DNA of 47,741 nucleotides from an uncultured Oscillospiraceae bacterium (GCA_944385435.1 CALWXG010000014.1:1-47741), one strand, 5' to 3'. Counted from the first letter of the stretch, positions 39,630 to 47,741 are shown. The notes: a model not told the origin generated them from the sequence alone. Made by a program: numbers and translations.

Positions 39630-42533
39630 TCAGATCATACGCACCAGGTGGGTGCCGCTCTCCGCCACGCCGTAGGGGAAGTCGGACTCGCCCTCCAGGG
39701 GGGCCAGCCGGGCGTTGCCCTCCTGGTCGTAGGCCCCCTCCACCAGAATCTGGCGGATCAGCCTCACGTTGGGCACGTCCCGCACCGCGGCCCAGATCTC
39801 ATCCACCCGGATCTGGCCGCCGATGGGCCGGGCCCGCCAGGTGTCCTGGATCAGGGTCTCCAGCCGGCGCACAATCTCCCGCTGGGTGTCCGCGGCCTGG
39901 TCCGGCTGGGCCAGTTCCACCGTCACCTGGGTGTTCACCCGCAGCACCGTGGCCGGGCAGACGTGGAGCCTGCCCTCCGCCGCCAGGCAGCAGGAGCACC
40001 GGCGGCTCAGGAACCGGTACACCTCCCGGCACAGCTGCTCCATGCCGATCCCGGCCTGGCCGTAGCCGGCCAGCACCACCGTCACATGGCCCGGCGCCCC
40101 ATTGCCCCGGGCATCCCGCCCGGCGAAGCAGCGCACGTGGCGCACCTGGGGGAAGTACTCCCACACCAGGTCCTCATAGTCACGCCGGCCTGCGGCCCGG
40201 CCCCGGGTCCTCAGGCGGCGGTTTCCCCGCTCTTCAATCTCCTCCCAGTCCGGCCGGCCGGTGCCGCCGCTCATGGCGGTGCGGTTGGCCACGCTGGAAA
40301 TCCGGGGCAGCCCGCCCAGCAGGGCGTTTACCGCACCCGCCGGCACATTGCCCCGGGCGCCGCCGCCGCTGGCGTAGCTCACATGGATGTTGTGATCTCC
40401 CGCCGGGGGGACCTTGCCCAGCCGGCCGTCCCCGAAGCGGATGGTCCCCTCATAGGGGTCCAGCTCGTAGCAGCGCTCCTCCGGGCCCGTCATGTCCAGA
40501 TCGGCCACCGGCTGCCACCGCACCCAGCACCGGACCGGGTCATGGCCGTCCAGTTCCAGGCGCACATTGTCCGGATCGCCCTGGGCCATGGCCTGGGCCT
40601 GGGCCGCAGACAGCCCGGACATCTCATCCACCCAGACCTGGCAGTCCTGCACAGGCCGGGCCAGCAGGGCCACCACCTTCCCCGCCTCATAGGCCTGGGT
40701 GTCGAAGAACTGGTCCGGCTCCCGCTGGCGCTGGACCGACGTGATGGCGTTGGGCACCACGGCGGACACCACCGGCGCCGGGCCGGAGACCCGGGCACTG
40801 CAGCTCACCCGCAGCCAGCAGCCCTCCATGCCCAGCCGCTCGCTCCGGGGCAGGGGCTGGGGCAGATACAGCAGCCACTCCCCGCTGTGGTAAAAGCCGT
40901 CCGTGCCGTCCACGCACCGCACCGGCTGGAACCGGGTTCCGTCCCACCACTCCCACTGCAGCGCGCCCTCCAGCCTGGCCCGGCCGGCCAGTTCGAACCG
41001 GAGGGACAGGGGCATGGCGTGGGGCGAGCGGTCAAAGCGCAGGTACATGGCGGTCAGGCCCGGATCCATGGGCCGCAGCAGGGTGACGCCCAGCGGCCCC
41101 ATCCCGTCCGCCCCGTCCAAGGCCGTGCGCAGGCCGTTGTTCTCCGCCCGCACCGTCCGCGCCCGCACCCCCTGGGTGTACTGCCAGGAGAACTCCGCGG
41201 TCTGGACAAAGGGAAGGATCCAGCGCTGATAGTAGGAAAACGGATGCTCCAGCTCCGTCACCCGGGCCCGGATGTACCAGCCGGGCTGGGCATTCACCTC
41301 CGTGGGCTCCAGATCCTCCGGCACCTGGAAGACCACCTCCAGGCGGCCGTCCCGCTTGCAGGAGAAGGGGTTCTTGTCTCCGGTCACCGCCAGCTGCCGC
41401 CAGCCCAGGCCGTTGTAATATTCCCAGACCACGCCGGAGATCCAAACGTCGTCCGGCTTGATCTCCACCGCGTCCCGCTTGTCGATGATGGACGGGCCGT
41501 AGGAGAACTGGGGCGGCAGGGTGTCCGGCTCGTCCACAATGGGGGCGATCACCAGATGGAGGCTGGCCCGGGCCCCCGCCTTGGACAGGGCGCTGTCACA
41601 CCGCAGATAGAACAGGGCATAGGGCGCCGGCCGGCGGCCGAAGCAGTAGCCGCCCTCCGGCTCGATGGGCAGATCCCCGGAAAACAGGTTCTGGGCCGGA
41701 CAGGGCTCCAGAGGCGCGCTGGTGAGCAGCGCCTGCTCCAGCTGCAGCTCCACCTCCGGACTGCCCTGGCAGAAGACGGCGATCTCGCCGCCCTCCTCCT
41801 CCGGCTCCAGGGCCAGATGGCTGCGCTTCTCCAGCACGATGCGGCCGTGCTCCGCCCGCACGGCGTCAAAGGGAAGCTCCCGGCCGGCGTGGCGGTAGGT
41901 CCAGGTCAGGTTCTCCCCCGCCAGCTGCCGGGCCGTCTCCTCCTTCAGGTGCCGCACCGGCTGGCGCAGCTCCAGGGTGATCTCGCTGGGCCCGTCCAGC
42001 CGCAGCACGCTGCTGCGGCCCAGGGAGAACCGGTGGCGCTGCAGCTCCTCCCCCTCCTCCCCGGAGAAGAACCGGGCGGGCCGGGACAGGTCCAGCCGGC
42101 GGATTCGGTCCGCCTGGGGATCCGTATAGTAAATCTCCTCCAGCCGGGCCGCTGTGGCCTGGATGGGCCGCAGGGTCTCGTAGACAATGTTCTCCCCCTG
42201 GGGGTCCGGGGTGAATACCTGGGTGCCCTGGGGCACCGGCACCGGCTCCTCATCCATATCATTGGGGGTAAACACCATCACCCCGGAAGCCGGCACCGGA
42301 GCCGGCTCCCGGTATCCGATCTGGTTGAGAAACTCCATGTACAGTTTGCCGGGCAGGGCGTTCATCCGGTCCACCGTCTGGTGGAACATGGTGCTGAACA
42401 GCTCCGCCAGGGCGGCGCCGGGGTCGTCCTCTGTCCGCTCATACCGCCATTCCGGCGTGTAGGACCGGGCCAGCCCGGCCACCTGCTGCCGGATCCGGTC
42501 CAGATCCCGGTCGTCCAGAACCGGATACTTCAT
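39630..42533 (-). CDS. Baseplate J-like wedge protein (first copy, Afp11-like)
   Basis: 967 residues. The N-terminus RSYTPEWRYERTEDDPGAALAELFSTMF has the DDPGAALAEL form of the J-protein motif; a very long beta-rich middle (about 80-720) with repeated Ig- or carbohydrate-binding-like strands precedes the J core (about 740-950: FGDGRLGKVPPAGDHNIHVSYASGGGARGNVPAG and DYEDLVWEYFPQVRHVRCFAG). At the low C-terminal end IGGQIRVDEIWAAVRDVPNVRLI is typical. It forms wedges around the hub. The ATG at 42531-42533 overlaps the gp25 gene stop (ATGA). Confidence 0.9.
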   Translation of the reverse strand: MKYPVLDDRDLDRIRQQVAGLARSYTPEWRYERTEDDPGAALAELFSTMFHQTVDRMNALPGKLYMEFLNQIGYREPAPVPASGVMVFTPNDMDEEPVPVPQGTQVFTPDPQGENIVYETLRPIQATAARLEEIYYTDPQADRIRRLDLSRPARFFSGEEGEELQRHRFSLGRSSVLRLDGPSEITLELRQPVRHLKEETARQLAGENLTWTYRHAGRELPFDAVRAEHGRIVLEKRSHLALEPEEEGGEIAVFCQGSPEVELQLEQALLTSAPLEPCPAQNLFSGDLPIEPEGGYCFGRRPAPYALFYLRCDSALSKAGARASLHLVIAPIVDEPDTLPPQFSYGPSIIDKRDAVEIKPDDVWISGVVWEYYNGLGWRQLAVTGDKNPFSCKRDGRLEVVFQVPEDLEPTEVNAQPGWYIRARVTELEHPFSYYQRWILPFVQTAEFSWQYTQGVRARTVRAENNGLRTALDGADGMGPLGVTLLRPMDPGLTAMYLRFDRSPHAMPLSLRFELAGRARLEGALQWEWWDGTRFQPVRCVDGTDGFYHSGEWLLYLPQPLPRSERLGMEGCWLRVSCSARVSGPAPVVSAVVPNAITSVQRQREPDQFFDTQAYEAGKVVALLARPVQDCQVWVDEMSGLSAAQAQAMAQGDPDNVRLELDGHDPVRCWVRWQPVADLDMTGPEERCYELDPYEGTIRFGDGRLGKVPPAGDHNIHVSYASGGGARGNVPAGAVNALLGGLPRISSVANRTAMSGGTGRPDWEEIEERGNRRLRTRGRAAGRRDYEDLVWEYFPQVRHVRCFAGRDARGNGAPGHVTVVLAGYGQAGIGMEQLCREVYRFLSRRCSCCLAAEGRLHVCPATVLRVNTQVTVELAQPDQAADTQREIVRRLETLIQDTWRARPIGGQIRVDEIWAAVRDVPNVRLIRQILVEGAYDQEGNARLAPLEGESDFPYGVAESGTHLVRMI

Positions 42534-42952
42534 GCGCCGCCGCCTCCTTCCGAACCCTCCGTTATGTAGAAGGGATACACGTGGTTATACCTGCTGTTGG
42601 TGCTGCGCACGGTATAGCTGACCTCCACCACCAGGCTGCCGGTGAGCTGGTCGCTCTCCCGGCACTTGGCCTTCACGTCCTTGATCCGGGGCTCCTGATA
42701 CTGCAGCTGCTCCTCCACCGCCCGCACCAGGCTCTGCCGGTTGGTGCTGGAGGAGGGCGCAAAGACATACTCCATGACGTCGGAGCCGAACTCCGGGCGC
42801 ATCACCCGCTCACCCTGCACGGTGTTCAGGATGATGCCGATGGACTCCCGGATATCCTCCTCCTGGCTGACCATGGCGAACTTTCCCGTCCGGGGATCCA
42901 CCTGCAGGGGAAATTTGACCCCCTGGCCCAGAAATCTCCGCTGGTCTTCCAT
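42530..42952 (-). CDS. GPW/gp25-family baseplate protein
   Basis: 140 residues of the gp25-like family (Afp9-type), which nucleates sheath assembly on the baseplate. Key pieces are the N-terminal FPLQVDPRTGKFAMVSQEEDIRESIGIILNTVQGERVMRPEFGSDV-type block, of which ILNTVQGERVMRPEFG is the conserved core holding the EPR-like/ERxMxPxFG motif, and a C-terminal helix plus strands (EPRIKDVKAKC, VVEVSYTVRST). ATG at 42950-42952 follows GGAGGGGAGA. Co-transcribed between the spike and first J protein genes. Confidence 0.9.
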   Translation of the reverse strand: MEDQRRFLGQGVKFPLQVDPRTGKFAMVSQEEDIRESIGIILNTVQGERVMRPEFGSDVMEYVFAPSSSTNRQSLVRAVEEQLQYQEPRIKDVKAKCRESDQLTGSLVVEVSYTVRSTNSRYNHVYPFYITEGSEGGGGA

Positions 42953-42990
42953 CTGTCTCCCCTCCTCTGCCGCGCCGCGGCGCGCCTGTG

Positions 42991-43779
42991 TCAGTTGATC
43001 TTCACGATCAGTCCCTTCAGGGTCAGCGGACCGCCGGACGCCTTCACGTCAGCGGTGGTACTGGCCTTCATCTCCGCCGTCAGCCCCTCCATGGCCAGTT
43101 TGGACTTTGCCTTCTCCTGGATGTTGGTGGCCTCGATGGAGACGGTGCCGCTGCCCTTCTGGGTGATATTGCCCCCGCTCTCCAGCACCACTGTGGTCTT
43201 GCCCGCCGCCAGGGTGAGCTTGGTCTTGGCCTGCAGGGTGATCTCGCCCTTCTTCAGGTCCATATCCAGGGCGTTGTTGCCCTCTTTGTCTTTCAACTGC
43301 ACCCTCTGCTCCCCGTCGTCCAGCGTCAGCACGGTGCCGGAGGGCATGGTCAGCGTCACTTTCTGTTTCTTGTCCTCGTCGTGGAACAGCAGCTCAATCT
43401 TCTTCGGCGTGCGGATCATATAGTCCTCCGCCTTGCCGTTCTCCACCTTCACCGGCGGCACCGTCTCCGTGTTCCAGTAGGCGCCCAGCACCAGCGGCCG
43501 GTGGGGGTCGTCGTCCAGATAGGCCAGCACCACCAGGTCATTGACCTGGGGGAAGAAGAACATGCCGCAGGATTTGCCGCCCATGGGCGCCATCACGTAG
43601 CACCAGTCCGTCTCCTCCGCGTCCGGGCTGCCGATGGGCAGGCACTTCACCCGGTTGAGCTTCTTATCGTCGTTGATGTTGGTCACCTTGGCCAGGGTCA
43701 GGCCGAACCGGGACATGGGCCGGTCGTTGGGGCCTGCGTCCCCGCCCATCAGGGCGTTCAGCTGCTCGGAAATGCTCAT
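42991..43779 (-). CDS. gp5-like spike protein (OB-fold plus beta-helix, baseplate assembly protein V type)
   Basis: 262 residues. Residues about 22-110 are the OB-fold module of VgrG/gp5/baseplate V proteins (GLTLAKVTNINDDKKLNRVKC, FFFPQVNDLVVLAYLDDDPHRPLVLGAYWN). Residues 120-262 form a series of short alternating-hydrophobic strands (KVTLTMPSGTVLTLDD, EITLQAKTKLTLAAGKTTVVL, TADVKASGGPLTLKGL) expected to form the trimeric beta-helical needle. The PAAR-like protein encoded further down would cap it. ATG overlaps the hub gene stop by 4 bp. Classical eCIS loci fuse this module to the hub; here they are separate genes. Confidence 0.85.
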   Translation of the reverse strand: MSISEQLNALMGGDAGPNDRPMSRFGLTLAKVTNINDDKKLNRVKCLPIGSPDAEETDWCYVMAPMGGKSCGMFFFPQVNDLVVLAYLDDDPHRPLVLGAYWNTETVPPVKVENGKAEDYMIRTPKKIELLFHDEDKKQKVTLTMPSGTVLTLDDGEQRVQLKDKEGNNALDMDLKKGEITLQAKTKLTLAAGKTTVVLESGGNITQKGSGTVSIEATNIQEKAKSKLAMEGLTAEMKASTTADVKASGGPLTLKGLIVKIN

Positions 43780-44867
43780 ATCTTCGCCCCCTTTGCCTCA
43801 AAGGACGTGACGTATCCGTCATTGACAAAACTGTGGCGGATCTTGGTAAGAAAATAAGTCCCGTCCAGCTGGTCGTCCGTGCCCTCCACCTTCAGATAGC
43901 GGCCCGGGATCAGCTCCGGGATGCCCACGCACTGCCCCTGGGCGAACACCAGCCCCATGGCGATCCCGTTGAGCCGGTTCTGGGCCAGTTTCTTGCACTC
44001 CGCCTGGGTCTGGGCGTACTCGCTGTACTCCCGCAGCACCGCCTGCTTCAGCTTGGGCACCAGGTCGGCGGCGGATTTTCCGCTGCCGGTGCTCACCGAG
44101 CTGGCCGTCCCCTTCACCGCCTTCTGGTTCACGTCCCGGCCGTAAATTTCCACCTTTCCCACCTGGTGGGCGATGGACACCCGCTTGGTGAACGACTGCA
44201 GCTCCCGGCCCAGCTGGAGGGTGATGATAGGGCTGGTCTGATCCGCCACGGTGTCGAAAATCAGTTCCCCGTCCACCACAAACAGGCTGGCGCCGTACCG
44301 CTGGGCCATGAGGTTGAGAAAGCGCCAGTCATCCACCTGCTCCTTCACAATGGGGGTCTCAAAACCGGTGAGTGTCCCCACCGTCACCGACTTGGCAAAG
44401 CCGGCGGAAACCCCCTTGTTCAGGATGGTCTTCACGATCTCCGCCGCCTTCTTTTTGCCCGCGTACAGTGGCTCCCGCAGGCTCATCAGGTACCCCAGCG
44501 CATCGATGCCGGTCACTGAGACCCGGGGCGCGCGGTCTTTCTGAAATTCTACGGTGTAGTCGTCCACGTAGCCGTAAAACAGCTCCTTCTTCTGGACGTA
44601 CCCGCCCTTCACGATCAGTTTGTCCCCCACCTGGATGAGGCTGGCCAGCTTGTTGCTCCAAGTCTCGGTCTCGTAGTCATAGAGTCCGTCCACGGTGAAG
44701 GAACAGCCTCCCGCATTCCCGTCGGCGCAGATCTCCACGTCCAGGCTCGGGATGGTATACTGGTTGCAGTCCAGCTTGGTACTGCCCACCGTGATCTCAA
44801 AGGCCGGGGCGGTAAACTGGTCATATTTCTTCCACAGCGCACTGTATGTGTATTGTCCCTTGTCCAC
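43776..44867 (-). CDS. gp27-like central hub protein (late control D type)
   Basis: 363 residues of the phage late-control-D / gp27 family, the trimeric baseplate hub adaptor that joins the tube to the spike. Recognisable stretches: SLDVEICADGNAGGCSFTVDG, LASLIQVGDKLIVKGGY, LFYGYVDDYTVEF, VSVTGIDALGYLMSLREP and DDWRFLNLMAQRYGASLFV, all in the expected order, ending with RYLKVEGTDDQLDGTYFLTKIRHSF. The start is GTG at 44865-44867 with GGAGG seven bases upstream. The 28-bp gap to the LysM gene and the 4-bp overlap with the spike gene show coupled expression. Confidence 0.85.
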   Translation of the reverse strand: MDKGQYTYSALWKKYDQFTAPAFEITVGSTKLDCNQYTIPSLDVEICADGNAGGCSFTVDGLYDYETETWSNKLASLIQVGDKLIVKGGYVQKKELFYGYVDDYTVEFQKDRAPRVSVTGIDALGYLMSLREPLYAGKKKAAEIVKTILNKGVSAGFAKSVTVGTLTGFETPIVKEQVDDWRFLNLMAQRYGASLFVVDGELIFDTVADQTSPIITLQLGRELQSFTKRVSIAHQVGKVEIYGRDVNQKAVKGTASSVSTGSGKSAADLVPKLKQAVLREYSEYAQTQAECKKLAQNRLNGIAMGLVFAQGQCVGIPELIPGRYLKVEGTDDQLDGTYFLTKIRHSFVNDGYVTSFEAKGAKI

Positions 44868-44895
44868 GCGCCCCCTCCTTTCCGCGCCTCAGGCA

Positions 44896-45624
44896 TTAAT
44901 CGATGGCGGGCAACACCAGGGTGTCTCCCGTCCTGAGCCGTCTGGGGTTGGCCAGCCCGTTGGCCTGGGCTACCACCCGCCACTGGTCGCAGGATCCGTA
45001 CTTCTTGGCGGAAATCGCCCACAGGGAGTCTCCCTGATACACCTGCCGGTACTGGGAGGTGTCCGGAGAACCCTTCGGCCTGATACCGGCCAGCTTCTCC
45101 AGATCCATCTTCTCCACAAACTGACACTGCATGATGGCCCGCACCGGCTGCCCGCTCTCGTCGAATTTGGTAAACTGCAGGCTGCAGCTGGACAGAAAGC
45201 CTTTGAACAGCAGCGTAGACCACTGCACCTCCAGCAGGGGCGGCCGGTGGAAATCCGAATCCACATGGGACAGCTCGTAAATCTTATCGGTGTACTCCCG
45301 CACGTCAATGAGATTGGCCGCAGAGGGAAGCAGGCTGTTGGCCGCAAAGGCGAGCTTGTCTCCAGCTCCGCCGCCCACTTCGGAACCGGCGGAAATGCTG
45401 TCGAAGAACAGCTCAAAGCTGAGCACCTCCCCTGCGCCGAACAGGAACTGGACAATGGGCCCGTCCGCGTTCAGCAGGGGGATCTGGGCATACTGCACGT
45501 TGCGGCTCTGAACATAGCTCTGGGGGTTGTACAGCACTTCAAAGGTAGTCCCCCGGTCCAGGTTCTTGATCTTCATCTTTTCCAGGGGCATGATGATGTT
45601 GGGATTTGGAATTCCCAGATACAT
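44896..45624 (-). CDS. LysM-domain tube-to-hub adaptor (Afp7-like)
   Basis: 242 residues. The main domain (10-180) resembles the gp53/Afp7-type adaptor, with TTFEVLYNPQSYVQSR and VLSFELFFDS, and the C-terminal LysM module (about 190-240: YRQVYQGDSLWAISAKKYGSCDQWRVVAQANGL and GDTLVLP). In eCIS and T4-like tails this protein links the first tube ring to the hub. LysM can also bind peptidoglycan, so it might help cell-wall contact, but the family role in baseplates is structural. ATG at 45622-45624 follows GGAGGAGA. Directly upstream is the hub gene and downstream (in transcription order before it) the repeat-rich protein. Confidence 0.85.
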   Translation of the reverse strand: MYLGIPNPNIIMPLEKMKIKNLDRGTTFEVLYNPQSYVQSRNVQYAQIPLLNADGPIVQFLFGAGEVLSFELFFDSISAGSEVGGGAGDKLAFAANSLLPSAANLIDVREYTDKIYELSHVDSDFHRPPLLEVQWSTLLFKGFLSSCSLQFTKFDESGQPVRAIMQCQFVEKMDLEKLAGIRPKGSPDTSQYRQVYQGDSLWAISAKKYGSCDQWRVVAQANGLANPRRLRTGDTLVLPAID

Positions 45625-45658
45625 CGCGTCTCCTCCTCTCCCTCAGTTCCGCCGCGGG

Positions 45659-47741
45659 TCAGCGGCCGCTGCGCCGCAGTTCCTTGCGCAGCCGCTCCTC
45701 AATGATGCGGTAGACCTTGTCCGCCGTCCGGCGCACCTCCGCATCCGTCATAACAGGCTGGTTCCGGGCAGGCGAATGCTCCTCCCGCTCCGGCCGCTGC
45801 CGGTACTGCACCGCCGCCGGCCGGGTGGTGACATCCCCCGTTCCCGGGGGGATCGCCCCCGGCGCCGTCCACTGTACGGTGCGTCCTCCGGCGGGCTTCC
45901 CCTGGGCGCCCGTCCCTGCCGGCCCGGCTGCCGTCTGTCCGCTCTGGCCGGCCTGCCACTTCATGCTGGGACCGCCCGGCTGACCCGGCCGCTCCAGCAG
46001 TTCCTTCGCCCACTGGGGAAGACCGTCCGCCGCAGCGGGCGGGGCGGCCTTTTTCGGCGGCTGCGCAGCTGCGTGCGCTCCGTCGGCCTCCCGGCTCCAG
46101 GCCGGCTGGGCTAGGGTCAGCTCCGGCGCCTGTCCCCAGCCGTTCTCCTCCACGGGAATGGCGGTACTCCGGGCTGTGCCCCCGGGCTCTACCCGCCCGG
46201 TCAGGCCGGGCCGCTGGGTCAGCAGCTGCGCCGCAGCCGGTCTGGAAGTCCCCTGGCGGGGCAGTCCCGTGCGGATATCCCGCCCCGCCCGCAGCATTCC
46301 GGAAGACCCCTGCGGCTGCTCCGCCCGGTCTTGCCGGTGAACCAGGTTCACCGATGTGCCGGCGCCCTGTCTTTCCCGGGCCGGCAGGGCGGTGTTCCCC
46401 TCCGGTGCATGCTCCGCCCCAGGCTGGAACTGTATCTGTCTGTCTGCAGCCCGGGCCAGGTGATCCGCACCCTTCTCGCTTCCCTCTTCCGTCCGGTAGA
46501 CCAGCTCCGCAGTCTCCTCCGGCATCCGGTCCTCCCGGACGCTGGGCACCGCCTGCCGCAATTCCGGCCGACTGTCCCCCGGTTGGATTCCGGAGGCTTG
46601 GCTTGGCTTCTCTTCCCGTCTGTCGGGGCTCTGGGAAGCGGCCGCCTGCCGGGGCTCCCTGCCCCGGTCCGGGGCCGTCCGGGAAGTGGTATGTTCGGCC
46701 GCGGCCCGGGACGAAGGTTCCGTTCCGATACCCGGCTCATCTTCCGTCTTTTCCTCCGTCCGGTAGACCAGTTCCGGAGCCTTCTCCGGCGTCCGGTCCT
46801 CCTGGACGCTGGGCACCGCCTGCCGCAGTTCCGGCCGGCTGTCCCCCGATTGGGTCCCGGAGCTTCGCTCCGGCTGGATTTCCCGGTTGGCCTGCCCCCG
46901 GGAAGCGGCCTCCTGCCGGGTCTGCTGTCTCCCGGTCTCTTTCCTAAGGTGGCTTGCCTCCCGGGTCTGGGATTCCCCGCCCCGGTCCGGAGCTGCCTGG
47001 GAATGGGTGCGTACTGCCGCGGCACGGGATGGAGACTCCGTTCCGGCGCCAGGCTCATGTTCTGCCTCTTCCTGCGTCCGGTAGACCAGTTCCGCAGTCT
47101 CCTCCGCCATCCGATCCTCCCGGGCGCTGGGCACTGCCTGCCGCAGTTCCGGCTGACTCTCCCCCGATTGGGTCCCGAAGTTTCGCTCCGGCTGGATTTC
47201 CCGGTTGGCCTGCCCCTGGGGCACTGCCGCCTGCCTGGGCTCCTGCTTCCCGGTCTCTTCCCTCAGACGGCTGGTCTCCCGGGGCCGGAATTCCCCACCC
47301 CGGTCTTGGGCTGTCCGGGAAGGAGTATGTTCGGCCGCGGCACGGGAAGAATGCTCCGCCCCGGCGCCCGGCTCCTGTTCTGTCTCTTCCTCCACCCGGT
47401 AGACCAGCTCCGGAGCCCTCTCCGGTGTCCGGCCTTCCAGGGTGCTGGGCACTGCCTGCCGCAGTTCCGGCTGACTCTCCCCAGATTGGGTCCCGGAGTT
47501 TCGCTCCGGCTGGATTTCCCGGTTGGCCTGCCCCTGGGGCGCTGCCGCCTGCCGGATCTCCTGTCTCCCGGTCTCTTCCCCCGGTTGGCTCGCCTCCCGG
47601 GGCCTGGATTTCCCGCCCCGGTCCTGGATCGTCCGGGAAGGGGTAGATTCGGCCGCGGCCCGGGAAGAATGCTCCGCCCCGGCGCCCGGCTCCTGTGCGG
47701 CTGCAGGGTACGCGCGTAGGACTCGCTGCTGAGCGCTCCAC
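45659..47741 (-). CDS. Repeat-rich, disordered protein at the head of the visible injection-system operon (5' end outside)
   Basis: At least 693 residues; the frame is open to the right edge, so the N-terminus is missing. Four imperfect tandem repeats (about 106 residues each, one shortened) fill residues up to about 420 of the visible part, each beginning ELVYR-T/V-EE and containing SRAAAEHT, QDRGGE, QANREIQPER and GDSQPELRQAVPS. The sequence is very rich in R, E, Q, P, G and A and predicted disordered. The C-terminus (AEVRRTADKVYRIIEERLRKELRRSGR-like) is a basic amphipathic helix with a VYR-I-I-EE motif resembling the repeat start. It sits between the expected tube gene and the LysM adaptor, the position of small Pvc6-type proteins, but I know no homologue. 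The apparent start at 47452 (a GTG) is inside a repeat and is not real. Confidence 0.7.
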   Translation of the reverse strand, partial: WSAQQRVLRAYPAAAQEPGAGAEHSSRAAAESTPSRTIQDRGGKSRPREASQPGEETGRQEIRQAAAPQGQANREIQPERNSGTQSGESQPELRQAVPSTLEGRTPERAPELVYRVEEETEQEPGAGAEHSSRAAAEHTPSRTAQDRGGEFRPRETSRLREETGKQEPRQAAVPQGQANREIQPERNFGTQSGESQPELRQAVPSAREDRMAEETAELVYRTQEEAEHEPGAGTESPSRAAAVRTHSQAAPDRGGESQTREASHLRKETGRQQTRQEAASRGQANREIQPERSSGTQSGDSRPELRQAVPSVQEDRTPEKAPELVYRTEEKTEDEPGIGTEPSSRAAAEHTTSRTAPDRGREPRQAAASQSPDRREEKPSQASGIQPGDSRPELRQAVPSVREDRMPEETAELVYRTEEGSEKGADHLARAADRQIQFQPGAEHAPEGNTALPARERQGAGTSVNLVHRQDRAEQPQGSSGMLRAGRDIRTGLPRQGTSRPAAAQLLTQRPGLTGRVEPGGTARSTAIPVEENGWGQAPELTLAQPAWSREADGAHAAAQPPKKAAPPAAADGLPQWAKELLERPGQPGGPSMKWQAGQSGQTAAGPAGTGAQGKPAGGRTVQWTAPGAIPPGTGDVTTRPAAVQYRQRPEREEHSPARNQPVMTDAEVRRTADKVYRIIEERLRKELRRSGR
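46494..47705 (-). repeat. 318-bp in-frame tandem repeats in the repeat-rich protein gene
   Basis: The motif CGGTAGACCAG(C/T)TCC recurs at 46494, 46761, 47079 and 47397. Three spacings are 267, 318 and 318 bp, and a diverged copy continues towards the right edge. The 267-bp unit lacks 51 bp (17 codons). All units keep the reading frame, so copy number can change without breaking the gene. Confidence 0.85.

Noticed and set aside
37925-42569. Two plus-strand open frames of about 940 and 1000 codons
   Set aside because: They are shadows of the two baseplate-J genes; low-complexity composition and no start signals.
46494-47705. Tandem repeats considered as a CRISPR array
   Set aside because: Units are 318 bp, in frame, without short repeats separated by unique spacers, and encode a protein.
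16557-47741. Type VI secretion system
   Set aside because: No TssJ/TssM/TssL membrane core or ClpV is seen; the CDC48-like AAA ATPase, DUF4255 cap and LysM adaptor point to an eCIS-type system instead.
28091-47741. Integrated prophage
   Set aside because: No integrase, terminase, portal, capsid, lysis or attachment-site features are found; gene set is tail-like only and includes eCIS-specific proteins.

Overview
The window is GC-rich and bacterial. Gene content points to a gut Clostridia member of the Oscillospiraceae, close to Flavonifractor or its relatives. The main reasons are a complete set of anaerobic phloroglucinol-degradation enzymes, strong AGGAGG-type ribosome binding sites, and Firmicutes-style LytTR, SpoIIE/RsbW/RsbV and HxlR regulators. 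This assignment is inference from gene content; no rRNA or other marker is present.

Layout. (1) 1-6.5 kb: the end of a PFL/DUF711 gene; a glycolipid synthase and flippase-like membrane protein pair behind a candidate Pho-type box; a scar holding a decayed Rpn-nuclease gene and the 5' end of a group II intron; an MNT/HEPN toxin-antitoxin pair with a probable nonsense mutation; an Sfp-type phosphopantetheinyl transferase; a nitroreductase; and an HxlR regulator. (2) 6.6-11.4 kb: a plus-strand operon with a clear promoter encoding cupin, SDR, 3-hydroxyacyl dehydrogenase, cyclase-family hydrolase, beta-keto-acid cleavage enzyme and a small zinc ribbon. The four central enzymes match, step for step, phloroglucinol reductase, dihydrophloroglucinol cyclohydrolase, 3-hydroxy-5-oxohexanoate dehydrogenase and triacetate acetoacetate-lyase. 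(3) 11.4-16.5 kb: MATE and AEC transporters, a LysR regulator and two LytTR regulators, closed by a bidirectional terminator. (4) 16.5-47.7 kb: one long minus-strand gene train that runs off the right edge. It encodes the baseplate, hub, spike and AAA+ ATPase of a phage-tail-like contractile injection system (eCIS type), interleaved with membrane and signalling proteins.

The injection-system locus is the striking part. In transcription order (right to left) it has a repeat-rich protein, LysM adaptor, gp27-like hub, gp5-like OB/beta spike, gp25, two baseplate-J proteins, a P2-I-like tail protein and a baseplate-associated protein with an Ig-like end. Next come a kinase-like protein that seems to lack catalytic residues, a membrane receptor with a degenerate nucleotidyl-cyclase domain, a small tail-anchored protein and a MORN-repeat membrane protein. 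A Pvc16-like cap protein, an Ig/carboxypeptidase-regulatory-like protein, a PAAR-like tip and the AAA+ ATPase follow. Last is a regulatory block: a SpoIIE-like protein without its catalytic aspartates, an RsbV-like STAS protein, an S-adenosylhomocysteine-hydrolase-like protein, a MATE transporter fused to an RsbW-like ATPase domain, and an intact ECF-S-like/SpoIIE/RsbW fusion. Sheath, tube and tape measure are not seen and would lie to the right of the window if present.

My reading is that this is a contractile injection system wired to the membrane and to a phosphorylation-dependent partner switch, with three apparent pseudoenzymes acting as sensors or scaffolds. The structural assignments rest on recognisable family features. 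The signalling scheme is inference.
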